A stretch of 64,000 bases of DNA from Candidatus Aminicenantes bacterium UBA6072 (GCA_002436105.1 DIXU01000009.1:248001-312000), one strand, 5' to 3'; positions 17,664 through 30,225 are shown, counted from the stretch's first letter. Program-made: numbers and translations. The notes: generated from the sequence alone by a model not told the origin.

Positions 17664-18845
17664 TCATGACTTCAGGTACGCTTCCAGCTTGTCCAGCCCC
17701 TCGCGGATATCCTGCATGGACGTGGCATAGGAGATGCGCAAATGGCCGGGGGCGCCGAAAGCCGAGCCGGGGACCAGGATGATGTTCAGCTTCTCGAGGA
17801 TGTCCATGGCCAGCTGGCCGTCGTCCCGGAACCCTTTCCGGCGGATATGATGGGAGAAGTCGGCGAAGAAATAAAAGGCGCCGTCGGGCAGGGCGTAGGG
17901 TATATGGCCGATGGCGTCGACGCGGCCGGCGAAGTAATCCCGGCGCCGGCGATACTCCTCCACCATGTCGCGCACCGTCCCCTGGTCGCCCGCCAGGGCT
18001 TCCACGGCAGCCTTCTGCGAGATCGAGCAGGGATTGGACGTGGAGTGTTCCTGGATCTTGGTCATGGCCGAGGCCAGCGCTTCCGGGGCGATGGTGTAGC
18101 CGAGGCGCCAGCCCGTCATGGCGTAGGTCTTGGAAAGCGAGCAGACCACGGCCACGTGCTCGTTGGCCCCGGGTTCGAGATTCAGCGGCGGCGGATACTT
18201 GCCCCCGCCGTACAGGATCTTGCGGTAGCAGTCATCCACGACGACCATGACGTTCCGCTGGTGGAAGAAGCGGATCAGTTCGGCCAGTTCCCCGCCGTTC
18301 ATGACCTTGCCGGTGGGATTGGAGGGGGAATTGACGATGACGGCCTTGGTGCGCGGGGTATAGCGGGACACGTACGAGCCGGCGGTCAGCTCGAAGGGTC
18401 GTTCGCCGCCCAGGTGATCGGCGAAGACCACTGTGCCGCCGCAGAATTTCACCATCTCCGGGTAGGAGACCCAGTAGGGCAGCGGCACGATCACCTCGTC
18501 GCCGGGATCGATGACGGCCTGCAGCAGGATGAAAAGCCCGTACTTGCTGCCGGGCGAGACCACGATCTGCGCGTCCCCGGCCTCGTACTCCTGCTCGGCC
18601 AGGTAGGTGGCGCGGATGACCTTCTTCAGCTCGGCGATCCCCGACGTGGGCGTGTACTTGGTGAAATTGCCGCGGATGGCCGCGATCCCGGCCTCCTTGA
18701 TATTCTCCGGAGTGGGGAAATCGGGTTCGCCGGCGCCGAAATCGAGGATGATCTTGCCCTGCGCCTGCAGCTGCTTCTTTATCTGCACCAGTTTCAAGGT
18801 CGGGGAACTGGTCATCGCCTTCACCCGGGCGGAAAGTTCAATCAT
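17664..18845 (-). CDS. PLP-dependent class I/II aminotransferase (aspartate aminotransferase-like)
   Basis: 393 residues. Start ATG 18845 follows GGAGGAG at 18849-18855; an in-frame TTG at 18857 would overlap that site. Fold type I features are present: LDFGAGEPDFPTPENIKEA, YTPTSGIAELK, NSPSNPTGKV, and the PLP lysine motif SLSKTYAMTGWRLGY; the carboxylate-binding arginine is in HLRISYA. This matches the AspC/AatA group, which transfers the amino group of aspartate or related acids to 2-oxoglutarate. The exact substrate cannot be read from sequence. It overlaps gmhA by 8 bp. Confidence 0.9.
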   Translation of the reverse strand: MIELSARVKAMTSSPTLKLVQIKKQLQAQGKIILDFGAGEPDFPTPENIKEAGIAAIRGNFTKYTPTSGIAELKKVIRATYLAEQEYEAGDAQIVVSPGSKYGLFILLQAVIDPGDEVIVPLPYWVSYPEMVKFCGGTVVFADHLGGERPFELTAGSYVSRYTPRTKAVIVNSPSNPTGKVMNGGELAELIRFFHQRNVMVVVDDCYRKILYGGGKYPPPLNLEPGANEHVAVVCSLSKTYAMTGWRLGYTIAPEALASAMTKIQEHSTSNPCSISQKAAVEALAGDQGTVRDMVEEYRRRRDYFAGRVDAIGHIPYALPDGAFYFFADFSHHIRRKGFRDDGQLAMDILEKLNIILVPGSAFGAPGHLRISYATSMQDIREGLDKLEAYLKS

Positions 18846-19416
18846 GATCTCCTCCAAAAAGTTTTGCCTCGATCGTCTCGGCCATCACATGCAGCGCGAA
18901 GAGATGCATCTCCTGGACCGCCGGCGTATCGCCGGCGTCGACGGCGATCACCACGTCGACGGGAACCTGCAGCAGCGCCTGCGGGCGGTTGCCGCACAGG
19001 GCGACGGTGCCCAGCCCCATCTCCCGCGCCTTGGCCAGTCCCAGCAGGACGTTCGCCGACGCGCCGCTGGTCGTGATGCCCAGGGCGACATCATCCTTGC
19101 GGCCGTAGGCTTCCAGCTGCCGCGAAAAGACGAAGCGGAAATCCTCGTCGTTGGCGATGGAGGTCACGCTGGCCATGTCGGCGGCCAGCGCCAGCGCCGG
19201 CAGGGCGCGGCGGCGGAAATAGAACTTATTGACCAGTTCGGCGGCGAAGTGCGATGACTGGGTCGCCGAACCGCCGTTGCCGAACAGCAGGACCTTGCCG
19301 CCCCGCTTCAAGGCCAGGGCCATGCGGTCGATCGCCTGCTCCAGTTGCGCGTCCTCGTTGAGGGCGGCCAGCAGCCGCGCGCGCAAGCGGATCCTTTCGG
19401 GATCGATGATGCTCAT
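18838..19416 (-). CDS. gmhA: D-sedoheptulose 7-phosphate isomerase
   Basis: 192 residues, the normal GmhA length. The SIS fold shows FGNGGSATQSSHFAAELVNK, ITTSGASANVLLGL and the catalytic glutamate region TPAVQEMHLFALHVM. GmhA converts sedoheptulose 7-phosphate to D-glycero-D-manno-heptose 7-phosphate, the first step to LPS core heptose, so the cell probably makes heptose-containing LPS. ATG 19416 overlaps the plsC stop by 4 bp (ATGA) and its stop overlaps the aminotransferase start by 8 bp: tight translational coupling. Confidence 0.92.
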   Translation of the reverse strand: MSIIDPERIRLRARLLAALNEDAQLEQAIDRMALALKRGGKVLLFGNGGSATQSSHFAAELVNKFYFRRRALPALALAADMASVTSIANDEDFRFVFSRQLEAYGRKDDVALGITTSGASANVLLGLAKAREMGLGTVALCGNRPQALLQVPVDVVIAVDAGDTPAVQEMHLFALHVMAETIEAKLFGGDHD

Positions 19417-20123
19417 GTGGTTTCGCTCCCGTAGATTTTTTGCTGCACGCTCCGCGCGAAGCCCGCCAGGTCGCTCTCGGCGACGGTAGCGGGGTCAAGG
19501 AGCGGCAGGAACTCGATCTCGACCGTGCCGGCGGCGCAGGTCCTGCGGCCCGGTGGCAGCAGGCGGTCGGTTCCCGATATGCGCACCGGCAGCACCGGCG
19601 CGCCGGCGCGGCGGGCGATGACGAAGCTCCCCTTCTTGAAATCGGGCCGGGCGCCGTCCCGGCGGCGCGTCCCCTCGGGAAAGACGAGGAACGGACAGCG
19701 CGTGCGCCGGATGCGGTCGACGGCCTCCTCCAGCGCCTCCTGGCGGCGGGCGGCGGAAGAGCGGTCGACGAAGACGAAGCCGGCGAGCTTCATCACCCAG
19801 CCGACCAGGGGGATGCGCCGGGCCTCGGCCTTGATCAGCACCCGCGGATTTAGCGGCAGGACATGGACCAGCAGCGGCCCGTCGAGGTTGGACAAGTGGT
19901 TGCTGACGATCACCGGCGGCCGCGACGGGTCGATGGCGTCCAGGCCGCGGACGACCGCGCGCACGCCCAGCACGCCCAGGGCGGCGCCGATGACCAGGCG
20001 CGCCGAAGAATAGATGAATTCCTGCTGGCGCCCGATTCCGGAAATGAGCGCCACGGGCAGGAACAGCAGAAGGATAAGGAGCGAGGCCAACAGGAGAGCC
20101 AGGATGTTCCGGGTGAGTCGCAT
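19413..20123 (-). CDS. plsC: 1-acyl-sn-glycerol-3-phosphate acyltransferase (PlsC-like)
   Basis: 236 residues from ATG 20123. The acyltransferase motifs are NHLSNLD (HxxxxD), the block around VFVDRSS, and FPEGTRR. An N-terminal hydrophobic helix (ILALLLASLLILLLFLPVAL) anchors it to the inner membrane. It makes phosphatidic acid from lysophosphatidate. An ATG at 20132 is in frame but lies inside the -10 box of the promoter at 20132-20160, so it cannot be transcribed from that promoter. ATG 20123 is 8 nt past the -10 and would be leaderless. First gene of the plsC-gmhA-aminotransferase-transpeptidase-TPR-DUF1848 run. Confidence 0.88.
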   Translation of the reverse strand: MRLTRNILALLLASLLILLLFLPVALISGIGRQQEFIYSSARLVIGAALGVLGVRAVVRGLDAIDPSRPPVIVSNHLSNLDGPLLVHVLPLNPRVLIKAEARRIPLVGWVMKLAGFVFVDRSSAARRQEALEEAVDRIRRTRCPFLVFPEGTRRRDGARPDFKKGSFVIARRAGAPVLPVRISGTDRLLPPGRRTCAAGTVEIEFLPLLDPATVAESDLAGFARSVQQKIYGSETT

Positions 20124-20131
20124 GCCCCCCA

Positions 20132-20160
20132 TTAATAGTTTTTTTTTTGCGGTTTGTCAA
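20132..20160 (-). promoter_or_regulatory. Promoter of the plsC operon (leaderless type)
   Basis: Minus strand TTGACA (20160-20155), 17 nt, TATTAA (20137-20132). The ATG at 20123 is 8 nt beyond the -10 box. Its -35 box lies only 9 nt from the -35 box of the divergent gdhA promoter. Confidence 0.65.
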
Positions 20161-20169
20161 GGCAGGCGA

Positions 20170-20199
20170 TTGACAATTCCCCCGGCTTTTGCATATACT
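20170..20199 (+). promoter_or_regulatory. Promoter of gdhA
   Basis: TTGACA (20170-20175), 18 nt, TATACT (20194-20199). The leader is about 65 nt and ends with AAGGAG at 20255-20260 before ATG 20271. Confidence 0.7.
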
Positions 20200-20270
20200 C
20201 AGGTCTTGATAAACCGCAATGCCCAATCATGCCTGTTTCTTAAATCTGATCGCCAAGGAGAAATAAACCC

Positions 20271-21623
20271 ATGTCCATGATGAGTGAACTGATCGAAAAG
20301 GTCAAAGCAAAGAACCCCGGCGAACCGGAGTTCCATCAGGCCGTCAAGGAAGTCCTGGAGACACTGGAGCCCACGGTCAAGAAACACCCCGAGTTCGTCA
20401 AGGCCAAGATCTACGAGCGCATCGTCGAACCCGACCGCGCCATCCTCTTCCGCGTCCCCTGGGTCGACGACAAGGGCGAGGTCCAGGTGAACAAGGGCTT
20501 CCGCGTGCAGTTCAACAACGCCATCGGCCCCTACAAGGGCGGCCTGCGCTTCCACCCCTCGGTCAACCTGGGCATCATCAAGTTCCTGGGTTTCGAGCAG
20601 ATCTTCAAGAACTCGCTGACCACCCTGCCCATGGGCGGCGGCAAGGGCGGTTCCGATTTCGACCCCAAGGGCAAGTCGGACATGGAGGTCATGCGCTTCG
20701 CCCAGGCCTTCATGCGTGAGCTGTTCCGCCACATCGGCGCCGACGTGGACGTCCCGGCCGGCGACATCGGCGTGGGCGGCCGCGAGATCGGCTTCATGTA
20801 CGGCTACTACAAGAAGATCCGCAACGAGCACACCGGCGTGCTGACCGGACGCGCCCTGGAATGGGGCGGCTCGCTGATCCGCCCCGAGGCGACGGGTTAC
20901 GGCTCGGTCTATTTCGCCGCCGAGATGCTGGCCACCCGCGGCAAGGAGCTGAAGGGGCTGAGCTGCGCCGTCAGCGGCTCGGGCAACGTCGCCCAGTACA
21001 CCACCGAGAAGATCAACCATCTCGGCGGCAAGGTGGTCTCGCTGTCCGATTCCAGCGGCACCATCATCGACGAGGCGGGCATCGACGCCGAAAAGCTGGC
21101 CTTCGTCATGGACCTGAAGAACGTCACGCGCGGCCGCATCGAGGAGTACGCCAAGAAATACAAGGGCAAGTACTTCGAGGGCAAGAGCGTGTGGGACGTG
21201 ATCAAGGACGGACTGAAGATCGACTGCGCCTTCCCCTCGGCCACCCAGAACGAGATCGACGAGGAGCACGCCAAGGCCATGGTCAAGAACGGCTGCTTCT
21301 GCGTATCGGAAGGGGCCAACATGCCGTCCAACCTGGCCGCGATCAGGGTGTTCCAGGAGAACAACGTGCTCTACGGGCCGGCCAAGGCGGCCAACGCCGG
21401 CGGCGTCGCCACCTCCGGGCTGGAAATGTCGCAGCAGAGCATGCGCCTCTACTGGAACCGGGAAGAGGTCGACCAGAAGCTGCACGGCATCATGAAGAGC
21501 ATCCACAAGCAGTGCCTGGACGCCGCGGAAAAATACGGCACCAAGGGCGACTACCTGACCGGCGCCAACATCGCCGGCTTCGTCAAGGTGGCCAAGGCCA
21601 TGCTGGCCTACGGCATCGTTTGA
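20271..21623 (+). CDS. gdhA: NADP-type glutamate dehydrogenase (hexameric, ~450 aa class)
   Basis: 450 residues, the standard length of the GdhA class. Characteristic stretches are KGGLRFHPSVNLGIIKFLGF, TLPMGGGKGGSDFDPKGKS with the catalytic lysine, PAGDIGVGGREIGFMYG, and the Rossmann segment CAVSGSGNVAQYTTEK. It interconverts 2-oxoglutarate plus ammonia and glutamate in the cytoplasm; NADP preference is inferred from the 450-residue class. AAGGAG is 10 nt before ATG 20271. It is monocistronic: strong promoter at 20170-20199 and strong terminator at 21650-21678. Confidence 0.96.
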   Translation: MSMMSELIEKVKAKNPGEPEFHQAVKEVLETLEPTVKKHPEFVKAKIYERIVEPDRAILFRVPWVDDKGEVQVNKGFRVQFNNAIGPYKGGLRFHPSVNLGIIKFLGFEQIFKNSLTTLPMGGGKGGSDFDPKGKSDMEVMRFAQAFMRELFRHIGADVDVPAGDIGVGGREIGFMYGYYKKIRNEHTGVLTGRALEWGGSLIRPEATGYGSVYFAAEMLATRGKELKGLSCAVSGSGNVAQYTTEKINHLGGKVVSLSDSSGTIIDEAGIDAEKLAFVMDLKNVTRGRIEEYAKKYKGKYFEGKSVWDVIKDGLKIDCAFPSATQNEIDEEHAKAMVKNGCFCVSEGANMPSNLAAIRVFQENNVLYGPAKAANAGGVATSGLEMSQQSMRLYWNREEVDQKLHGIMKSIHKQCLDAAEKYGTKGDYLTGANIAGFVKVAKAMLAYGIV

Positions 21624-21649
21624 TCTGATTCCGAAACGCGTTTTTCACC

Positions 21650-21678
21650 GGGGGCCGGAAACGGCCCCCTTTTTTTTG
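21650..21678 (+). terminator. Intrinsic terminator of gdhA
   Basis: Perfect 8-bp stem GGGGGCCG/CGGCCCCC (21650-21657 and 21662-21669) closed by a GAAA tetraloop and followed by nine T residues (21670-21678). Confidence 0.95.
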
Positions 21679-21695
21679 GGGGGGAATTTCCGGGC

Positions 21696-21724
21696 TTGAA
21701 TTAAGGAAAAAAGTATTATATAAA
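21696..21724 (+). promoter_or_regulatory. Promoter for the membrane protein/histidine kinase operon
   Basis: TTGAAT (21696-21701), 17 nt, TATAAA (21719-21724), then AAGGAG before ATG 21743. The short distance to the ATG (18 nt) means a minimal leader. Confidence 0.5.
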
Positions 21725-21742
21725 GCGGGCAAGGAGAAAAGC

Positions 21743-22342
21743 ATGAGCGAAAACAATGAATTATTCAAGGATCTTCCGCAAAAGATCCCATTCTACAAGA
21801 GCAGCAAGTTCTGGGCCTCGATCCTGCTGGTCGCGGTCGGCATCGCGCTCATCCTTCTGTTCTACAAAACCGTCATCCAGGACACCATGAGCGACGAGGA
21901 GCTGGCCGCATCCGTCCAGGTCGTCTGGCACGACTCCATCTGGGTCGACAAGAAGGTCCGTCCCGACGAGGCGACCATCGTACCGTCCTTCACCTTCAAG
22001 ATCAAGAACACCGGCAAGCGCCCCCTGCAGTACGTGGGATTCAACTGCATCTTTGTCTTCGAGGAGAGCGGCGAGAACCTTACCGACGGCTATGTGGAGG
22101 CGGTGAAAACCCCCCTGGCGCCGGGCGAGGTGAGCGGCGAGATCTTCGTCAAGGGCTTTTACGGCTACCGGGCGACTTCCAAGCCGGCCTTCATCAAGAA
22201 CATGCCCAACTGGAGCCCCGTCAAGGTGAAGGTCTACGCCAAGAGCAAGAACTCGGGCCAGGTCCTGCTGGGGACCTACCCCATCCAGAAAAAGATCGAA
22301 GGCATCAAGGTCGTCTACGAGGGCCAGGAGGAATCGAACTGA
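21743..22342 (+). CDS. Hypothetical single-pass membrane protein
   Basis: 199 residues starting 7 nt after AAGGAG. One transmembrane helix near the N-terminus (FWASILLVAVGIALILLFY) anchors an extracytoplasmic beta-rich domain (SFTFKIKNTGKRPLQYVGFN), which resembles the Ig-like or DUF2393-like folds used by small membrane-attached proteins. I do not recognise a characterised family. It is followed after 25 nt by the hybrid histidine kinase, so a sensing or accessory role for that kinase is possible. Confidence 0.7.
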   Translation: MSENNELFKDLPQKIPFYKSSKFWASILLVAVGIALILLFYKTVIQDTMSDEELAASVQVVWHDSIWVDKKVRPDEATIVPSFTFKIKNTGKRPLQYVGFNCIFVFEESGENLTDGYVEAVKTPLAPGEVSGEIFVKGFYGYRATSKPAFIKNMPNWSPVKVKVYAKSKNSGQVLLGTYPIQKKIEGIKVVYEGQEESN

Positions 22343-22367
22343 GACCCTCCCAGCCGCGGCCAACCCG

Positions 22368-25902
<3,535 letters not shown>

Positions 25903-25910
<8 letters not shown>

Positions 25911-26697
25911 GGATCTTTATATCCGCGTCCCCCTGGAGCGCCTGGAGGCGGAAGCCGGCGTGATCGCCGCCGGCGGCGCCGGACCGGAGGTCTATATCTC
26001 GGCCGAGCGCCTGCGCCGCTTGACGCCGGCCCTGGTGGCCGCCAGCCGCCGCCTCCTGGACGATTTTCCCTCCCATACCGTGCACGCCCCGTTCATGGAC
26101 GTGTGGCCCGGCGCCACCGACGCCGACGTCCGCGGCCTGAGCCTGGAAAAGATGCGGCGGACACTGGACGTCGCCGCCGAGCTGGGCAGCCGGCTGGTGG
26201 TGATGCATTACAACTATGATCCCATCTACTACCGCCAGCATTTCGCCTCCTGGCTGGAACGCGCCGCCGAGTTCTATGCGACGCTGCTGGACGGCCGCGA
26301 CGGGCCGCTCATCGCCCTGGAGAACATCGCCGACCCCACGCCGTACGTGGCGCTGCAGCTCGTGGAAAAGGCCGCGCGGCCGCGGCTGGTCCATTGCTTC
26401 GATTTCGGCCACCACCACGTCTTCGCGGCCATCCCCTTCCGGGAATGGCTGTTCTACCTGAACCCCCGAGGCCACATCCATTTCCATTTGCACGACAATT
26501 CCGGCGACAGCGACGACCATCTGCCCCTGGGCGCCGGCGACATCGACTGGCAGGCGGCCCAGGCGGCCATCGCCGCCCTCCCCTGCCCCTTTTCCATCGC
26601 CCTGGAGCCCAAGTCACCCGAATCCCGCGACGCGGCCATCGCCTTCTATTGGGAGAATTTCCTGAAGCGGACGCGGAGCGGGCGGCGCGATGCCTAG
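25903..26697 (+). CDS. Sugar-phosphate isomerase/epimerase-like TIM-barrel protein
   Basis: 264 residues. The AP-endonuclease-2/xylose-isomerase-like TIM barrel is recognisable from HTVHAPFMDVWPGATD, LVVMHYNYDP, ALENIADPTPY, HCFDFGHHHVF and HFHLHDNSGDSDDHLPLGAG; these histidines, aspartates and glutamates are the usual divalent-metal ligands. The substrate is unknown. It overlaps the 3' end of the histidine kinase gene by 8 bp (ATGCTTGA) and so depends on its translation. Confidence 0.85.
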
Positions 26698-26750
26698 AAT
26701 GCCGGGTTTGGAGGAAAAGGAATTGCGGCGGTCATTGTAGTTGCCGGGAA

Positions 26751-28550
26751 CTAATCCTTTCTGCCGGTCTGGCCTGAGGATTGATTGCCGCCCTTTTTCC
26801 CCCGCGTTTTTTTTGCCGGTTTTTCCATCTCTTCGACGACGGGCGCTTGGCGATCATGCGCCCGCTTCCGTTCGAGCACGGACCGGAGCCGGCCGCCCAA
26901 TTCTGCATTGGCCTCCGTGCCGATCAGCCAGGAATCGACATCGCCGGGTGCGATGTCGGGCATGCGCAGGATGCGCGGCGTGATGCTCAACAGGATGTCG
27001 GTCCTCTCGTTGACGCGCTGGTTGGATGAAAATATTTCCCGCAGCAGCGGGATCTGGTTGAGGATCGGCACCCCGCTGCGGCTGCGCGTCGAGCTGCCGC
27101 GCATCAGGCCGGCAATGATGCCGGTTTCGCCGTCACGCAGGCGGAGCTTGGTGGTGACGCGGCGGTTGCCCAGGGTGGGCGGCAGGTAGGTGCCGCCGAT
27201 ATCGATCACGTAGGTGAGGACGAATTCCAGGTCCAGCGTGACTTCCTCGTTGTGATGGATGGTCGGGGTGATGTTCAGCTGGATTCCGACATCGGTCATG
27301 CTGTAGGACGTGATGGGCTGCTGGTTGACGCCGCCCTGGGCGACGGGGACGAAGGTGGTGGTGGCGATGGGACGCTTCTCGCCCAGCTGGATCTCGATGC
27401 GCTGCTTGTCCAGCCCGCGGATCCTGGGCCGGGCCAGGATATTGGAATCGGTGACGGTGGACAGGAACTTCCAGAGCACGGTGGGCAGGGCCAGCCGCAG
27501 ATCGGCCGAAACGTCCACCGCCTTCAGGGCATCGGGACTGACCCCGGCGTCGCTGTCGGCCAGCGACGCGCCCAGTGCCCAGGAGGACAGTTCACTGCCA
27601 TACTCCCTGAGCTTCTTGCTGTCAATCTCCAGGATATCGGCCTCGATCTCCACTTCCCCGCTGCGCTTGTCGATGAACTGGGCGATCTTTTCCACGATGG
27701 CCATGTTTTCCGGCGTATCGACGGCGATCAGGGAATTGCCCTGCTTGTTGGTGATCAGGCGGGCGGGCTTGAAGACCGTATCGATGATCTGCTTGGCCTC
27801 CTCGGCGTCGGTGTTGGAAAAGTACAGGGTTCTCAGGACCCGATCCTGGTACTTTTCCCGGCTGGCCGCCGTGTCGTTGGCCAGCAGCAGGTTGCTGTCG
27901 CCCAGCACGTAGTAGCGACAGCCATGCATCTGGCAGAGCGTCTGCACGGTCTCCAGGAAATTCAGCCGCCTCAGGATGACCTGTACCGGCATGTCCTTGA
28001 AATCGGGATCGAACAGGATATTGACCCGGGCGTTGCGCCCGATCATCCGGAACACCTCCATCAGGCTGATCCTGGAACGGAACTCGACGTCGATGGGTGC
28101 CGTGTCGGCAAAGGCCGCCAGTGCCGGCGGCGATTCGCTTTTTTCAAGGGAAGGGACGGGCGGCCCGTTCTGCGGCGGCAGCAGCTCGGCCAGCGAACGG
28201 CGGATGCGCGAATCGCCGGGATCGAATTCCAGCGCCTTGCGGTACAAAAGGACGGCCTGGTCGATATGGTTCTTTTCCGCCTCGCCGGCAGCCAGGCCAC
28301 AGAAATGAGCGGCTCCCTCCTTGAGCAGCCTGTCGATCTCCAGTTTAAGGAAAAGCCGGTCGGGATGAGCTTTTAATTCCTTAAGATACTGTTCCAGCGC
28401 CTGCTCGAAACGGCCCTCCCGCCGCAGGTCCTCCGCCAGCCGCACCCGCCTGCCGGCGCATCCCTGCAGCAGCAGGCCCGCCAACAGGGGGATAAGCACA
28501 GTGGTGAAGAACCAGCGCCCGGGATTCTGTGCCTGCGAACATTCTTTCAT
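26751..28550 (-). CDS. Secretin (GspD/PilQ-type) outer-membrane lipoprotein
   Basis: 599 residues. Lipobox LLLQGC near residue 31 makes it a lipoprotein. A TPR-like region (residues 40-120) precedes an STN/N0-type domain (IDVEFRSRISLMEVFRMIG), N1-like domains and the secretin pore domain (NITPTIHHNEEVTLDLEF, TKLRLRDGETGIIAGLM, VPILNQIPLLREIF). Secretins form gated outer-membrane channels for type II secretion or type IV pili; no other subunits lie in this window. The basic, lysine-rich tail (KKTRGKKGG) is unusual. ATG 28550 lies 8 nt after a perfect TATAAT, implying a leaderless mRNA. It lies downstream of three S74 fibre genes on the same strand. Confidence 0.92.
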   Translation of the reverse strand: MKECSQAQNPGRWFFTTVLIPLLAGLLLQGCAGRRVRLAEDLRREGRFEQALEQYLKELKAHPDRLFLKLEIDRLLKEGAAHFCGLAAGEAEKNHIDQAVLLYRKALEFDPGDSRIRRSLAELLPPQNGPPVPSLEKSESPPALAAFADTAPIDVEFRSRISLMEVFRMIGRNARVNILFDPDFKDMPVQVILRRLNFLETVQTLCQMHGCRYYVLGDSNLLLANDTAASREKYQDRVLRTLYFSNTDAEEAKQIIDTVFKPARLITNKQGNSLIAVDTPENMAIVEKIAQFIDKRSGEVEIEADILEIDSKKLREYGSELSSWALGASLADSDAGVSPDALKAVDVSADLRLALPTVLWKFLSTVTDSNILARPRIRGLDKQRIEIQLGEKRPIATTTFVPVAQGGVNQQPITSYSMTDVGIQLNITPTIHHNEEVTLDLEFVLTYVIDIGGTYLPPTLGNRRVTTKLRLRDGETGIIAGLMRGSSTRSRSGVPILNQIPLLREIFSSNQRVNERTDILLSITPRILRMPDIAPGDVDSWLIGTEANAELGGRLRSVLERKRAHDRQAPVVEEMEKPAKKTRGKKGGNQSSGQTGRKD

Positions 28551-28558
28551 GGGCCGCT

Positions 28559-28564
28559 ATTATA
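28559..28564 (-). promoter_or_regulatory. -10 box of the secretin gene (leaderless type)
   Basis: Perfect TATAAT on the minus strand (28564-28559), 8 nt before ATG 28550. The -35 region is weak (TTCCAT at an 18-nt spacing). Confidence 0.5.
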
Positions 28565-28641
28565 GACCATTTCCCATCGGCAATGGAAGACCTCTTGCGT
28601 TGGATCCATGCGCTGCGGCCACTGGCAATCCGCGCTGATCG

Positions 28642-30225
28642 CTATTTTTGCTCCAGCTCCGCAAGCCGCTTGCCCATCTCGCCGATGGTCCGCTCCATCT
28701 CCGCGATGGTCCTCTGCTGTTCCTGCACCACCTTGGTCAGCACGGCCACGATGTCCATCGGGCTCATCCCCCGGCGGTCCCGGCTGGCCACCAGCTCGGG
28801 CGCCTCCTCGGCGATGAACCCCAGGTGCTGCTCCTCCGGCGCCGCCTTGTAGCGGAACGACACCGGCTGCAGCTCCCGCAGCACTTGCTCCGCCGGCGCC
28901 AGGCCCAGCGGCCGCACGTCCTGCTTGAAGGCGATGCTCGACGCGTTCGTCCACACCCCGCCCGTGGTGCAATAGGCCCCGCTGCCCATGTGCAGCGGGT
29001 AGGAGGGCACGGTCTGGCCGATGCCCACGTAGCCCGAATTGGCGGCGATGGAGAGGCGCTTGACGTTGTTGGTCATGAAGTTCACCGCATGGGCCGTCGT
29101 GGTGCCGATCTGCCCCGAGGCGCCCATGGCGCTCAGCTTCATCGTGGCGCCGTCGGTGCGCTGCACCGACAGCACGTTGTTGCTGCCCGTGCTCTCGATC
29201 TCCAGGTTGCTGTCGGGCGACCAGGTGCCGATGCCCACGTAGCCGTCGGACTTCAAGCACAGGGTGTTGCTCGGGGTGTTGGGCTGGATGCGGAAGGGGA
29301 GCTTGGAACCGTTGGTGACGTCGCGGACGAAAAAGTTGGTTTCGTTGCCGCACACGTCCCAGCTCTGGGGCGACCAGCCCAAGGAACCGTCCTGGTCCAG
29401 GCGCACGGTGGGCGAGTCGCCATCCACGATGTGCAGCTCGACATAGGGAACGGAGGTGCCCAGGCCCACGCGGCCATAGTCCTCGACGTACAGGCTGTTG
29501 GCCGGGGCGCCGGCTTCAATGGTGAACGGCCGGACGCCGGCGTCGACATCCCAGATGGTGAAATAGGAGGCGCCGCCGCTGGTGGAATCGTTGATCTGGA
29601 ACTTCCAGTCGTTGGTGGGAAAAGTGCCGATGCTGGTGTCTTCGAAGCAAACCTGCAGGTTGTTTTCCTTTAATTTGTGGGTGCAATAGCCGAAGCTCTC
29701 CCCGTCAATGCAGTCGAAGCCGACGCACAGGCTGCCGGTGACGATCACGTCGTCGTAATGCAGGACGTCCTGCACCTGCCCCGCGTTCTCGCTCAGGGTC
29801 ATGGAAAGAAAGGCGCCGCCCTGGATACTGAACGAGCCCGATTGAGTCAGAACGGGAGAAAAGACCGGCGTCAGCGAATAGTCGCTCTCGCGGCGTGCCT
29901 GCGGCTGGGCCTGCGGCAGCGCCGTCAGCTCGTAGATGTACGTCCCGTCAAGACATTGGCCCTTGATGTCGCCGATGGCGAAGCGCGGCCGCGTCCCCTT
30001 GGCGAAGGTCTCCCGCCAGTAGAAATCGCCGGGGCCGGAGACGGTCAGTTGCATGGCCTCGGCGTTGGTCTTGGGCAGCCAGTCGATGCTGTAGGTGCCA
30101 ACCATGATCGTGGCTACCGGGTTGGCGTCGGCGGGCAGGCGCTCGCCGCTTCCGGCCAGGATCGGGGCCGACAGGGCCAGGCATATAAGCAAGGCCGGCA
30201 AAACTCGTTCAAGGCGCTGTTTCAT
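28642..30225 (-). CDS. Exported fibre-like protein with C-terminal S74 intramolecular-chaperone domain (copy A)
   Basis: 527 residues with an N-terminal signal peptide (VLPALLICLALSAPILAG). The central part has stalk-like repeats of the form YVGIGTWSPDSNLEIES and YVGIGQTVPSYPLHM. The C-terminal ~110 residues are the peptidase S74/endosialidase chaperone domain: NASSIAFKQDVRPL carries serine and lysine five residues apart, as in the self-cleaving dyad, followed by HLGFIAEEAPELV and a terminal coiled coil (QEQQRTIAEMERTIGEMGKR). In phage tail fibres this domain drives trimerisation and then cuts itself off. Here the signal peptide points to a cell-surface fibre rather than a virion. Residues encoded by 28735-29264 are almost identical to copies B and C. 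Confidence 0.85.
   Translation of the reverse strand: MKQRLERVLPALLICLALSAPILAGSGERLPADANPVATIMVGTYSIDWLPKTNAEAMQLTVSGPGDFYWRETFAKGTRPRFAIGDIKGQCLDGTYIYELTALPQAQPQARRESDYSLTPVFSPVLTQSGSFSIQGGAFLSMTLSENAGQVQDVLHYDDVIVTGSLCVGFDCIDGESFGYCTHKLKENNLQVCFEDTSIGTFPTNDWKFQINDSTSGGASYFTIWDVDAGVRPFTIEAGAPANSLYVEDYGRVGLGTSVPYVELHIVDGDSPTVRLDQDGSLGWSPQSWDVCGNETNFFVRDVTNGSKLPFRIQPNTPSNTLCLKSDGYVGIGTWSPDSNLEIESTGSNNVLSVQRTDGATMKLSAMGASGQIGTTTAHAVNFMTNNVKRLSIAANSGYVGIGQTVPSYPLHMGSGAYCTTGGVWTNASSIAFKQDVRPLGLAPAEQVLRELQPVSFRYKAAPEEQHLGFIAEEAPELVASRDRRGMSPMDIVAVLTKVVQEQQRTIAEMERTIGEMGKRLAELEQK
28735..29264. repeat. Near-identical 530-bp block, copy A
   Basis: This block recurs at 30546-31075 (offset exactly 1811 bp; I saw one difference, at the ACCGCA/ACCGCG position near 29089) and, with roughly ten differences, at 32290-32803. 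It covers the last stalk repeats and the S74 domain. Sequence outside the block diverges much more, which points to recent gene conversion or duplication. Confidence 0.85.
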
